A DNA stretch of 40,117 nt from SXXH01 sp041165735 (lineage in GTDB: Bacteria; Planctomycetota; UBA1135; GCA-002686595), in NCBI GenBank assembly GCA_046341775.1, contig JBKDQQ010000172.1, positions 1 to 40,117 of the forward strand. Reading direction: 5' to 3'. The notes under the pieces were generated by a model. The model was not told the DNA's origin, did no database searches, and was given only the letters and a program-made list of their open reading frames with translations. The translations under genes were made by a program, and so were the position numbers. Shown in pieces: positions 39,769 to 40,117 of this stretch. The first letter of the stretch is position 1. Every line of letters begins with the position of its first letter.

Positions 39769-40117
39769 GTCGTGCTCCAGGTGCGTCCGACGACCGCGCA
39801 CGGGGCGGGGCGGTCAGGGTCGCAATCCAAGCGGTGAGGGGGGAGCGCCCGCGGGTCGCCGCGAGCGCGAGGGGGCAATCCTAGCGAGGCGAGGCAGGTC
39901 CAGAAAGGACATGCAGCCCCGCTGAGGATTGGTGGACCCAGTACTTACAGGAGGATGGCGTGCACGACATCGAGCGCGCCATGGCGGTTGCACCTTCCTT
40001 GTAGCGGACCCCCTCTCGAGCCATGGCGGGGCCGAGCGCGCCGGCCCGCCTTGAAATGCAAGTTCCATGCACCGGACCGTCTGGACCCAGCTTGCGGCGA
40101 GGACCTGCGCCGGCCCC
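39769..40117. promoter_or_regulatory. Upstream region of the amidohydrolase operon
   Basis: These 349 bases run to the window edge and should include the promoter of the ten-gene leftward operon. No convincing -35/-10 pair was found. Short open frames on either strand (for example 39814-40068 leftward) have chance-like composition and no family motif. Local composition falls around 39925-39955, which would be a reasonable place to look for promoter boxes. Confidence 0.35.

Noticed and set aside
39814..40117. Short frames upstream of the amidohydrolase operon, including one starting at an AGGAGGATG
   Set aside because: The AGGAGG abuts the ATG with no spacing, and the encoded sequences on both strands are Arg/Pro/Cys-rich without protein-like pattern.
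1..40117. tRNA or rRNA genes
   Set aside because: No T-loop GTTCGANTC with matching acceptor and anticodon stems, and no rRNA-like conserved segment, were found on either strand by eye; a dedicated covariance-model scan would settle this.

Overview
This is a very GC-rich (about 70% G+C by eye), densely coded bacterial window. Many starts lack a Shine-Dalgarno sequence and many genes join through ATGA/GTGA overlaps. The archaeal/eukaryotic-type prolyl-tRNA synthetase, the carbamoyltransferase/SxtJ/DUF5989 cassette, the Flp/Tad locus and the wealth of secreted amidohydrolase paralogs would suit a Planctomycetota-like organism. That placement is inference: no rRNA or other phylogenetic marker is visible. 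No tRNA, CRISPR array, transposase or phage gene was found.

Left end (1-6035): the 3' end of a GT4 glycosyltransferase, a GT2 glycosyltransferase followed by a second GT2 that stops after its DxD motif, a rhodanese with an N-terminal CxxC domain, proS, a small lipoprotein, and a secreted protein with the His/Cys arrangement of clan CD (caspase-like) peptidases.

Tad pilus locus (6036-16464): a divergent TadE/G-like minor pilin gene, then an overlapping operon in the order cpaA-tadE-cpaB-cpaC-cpaF-tadB-tadC-lipoprotein-tadD, then three short flp pilin genes, the first two followed by hairpin terminators. Together these encode prepilin processing, the outer-membrane secretin, the motor ATPase, the inner-membrane platform and the filament subunits. 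No TadZ/CpaE gene is present here.

Middle (16583-24732): a two-HKD cardiolipin-synthase-like protein, a TrpD2/YbiB-like protein, and about 1.2 kb with one small unknown ORF and a strong hairpin. Next comes a cassette with a divergent membrane-anchored SGNH hydrolase-like protein, a 916-residue NodU/TobZ carbamoyltransferase-like protein fused to a Zn ribbon and a SAM methyltransferase, an SxtJ-like membrane protein and a DUF5989 protein. The carbamoyltransferase half has lost most signature catalytic motifs.

Right end (24893-39768, minus strand): the most striking part. Ten consecutive co-directional genes (eleven modules) all encode exported proteins of the amidohydrolase (imidazolonepropionase-related) fold, with overlaps or short gaps. 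Only three (27719-30344 region and its neighbour up to 31627) keep the complete metal-binding set (HxH, Lys, His, His, Asp). The others have lost the HxH wholly or partly, and several carry long Lys/Glu/Asp-rich insertions or tails. The operon looks like an active core surrounded by pseudoenzyme paralogs, and it is the best candidate for an undescribed system in this window.
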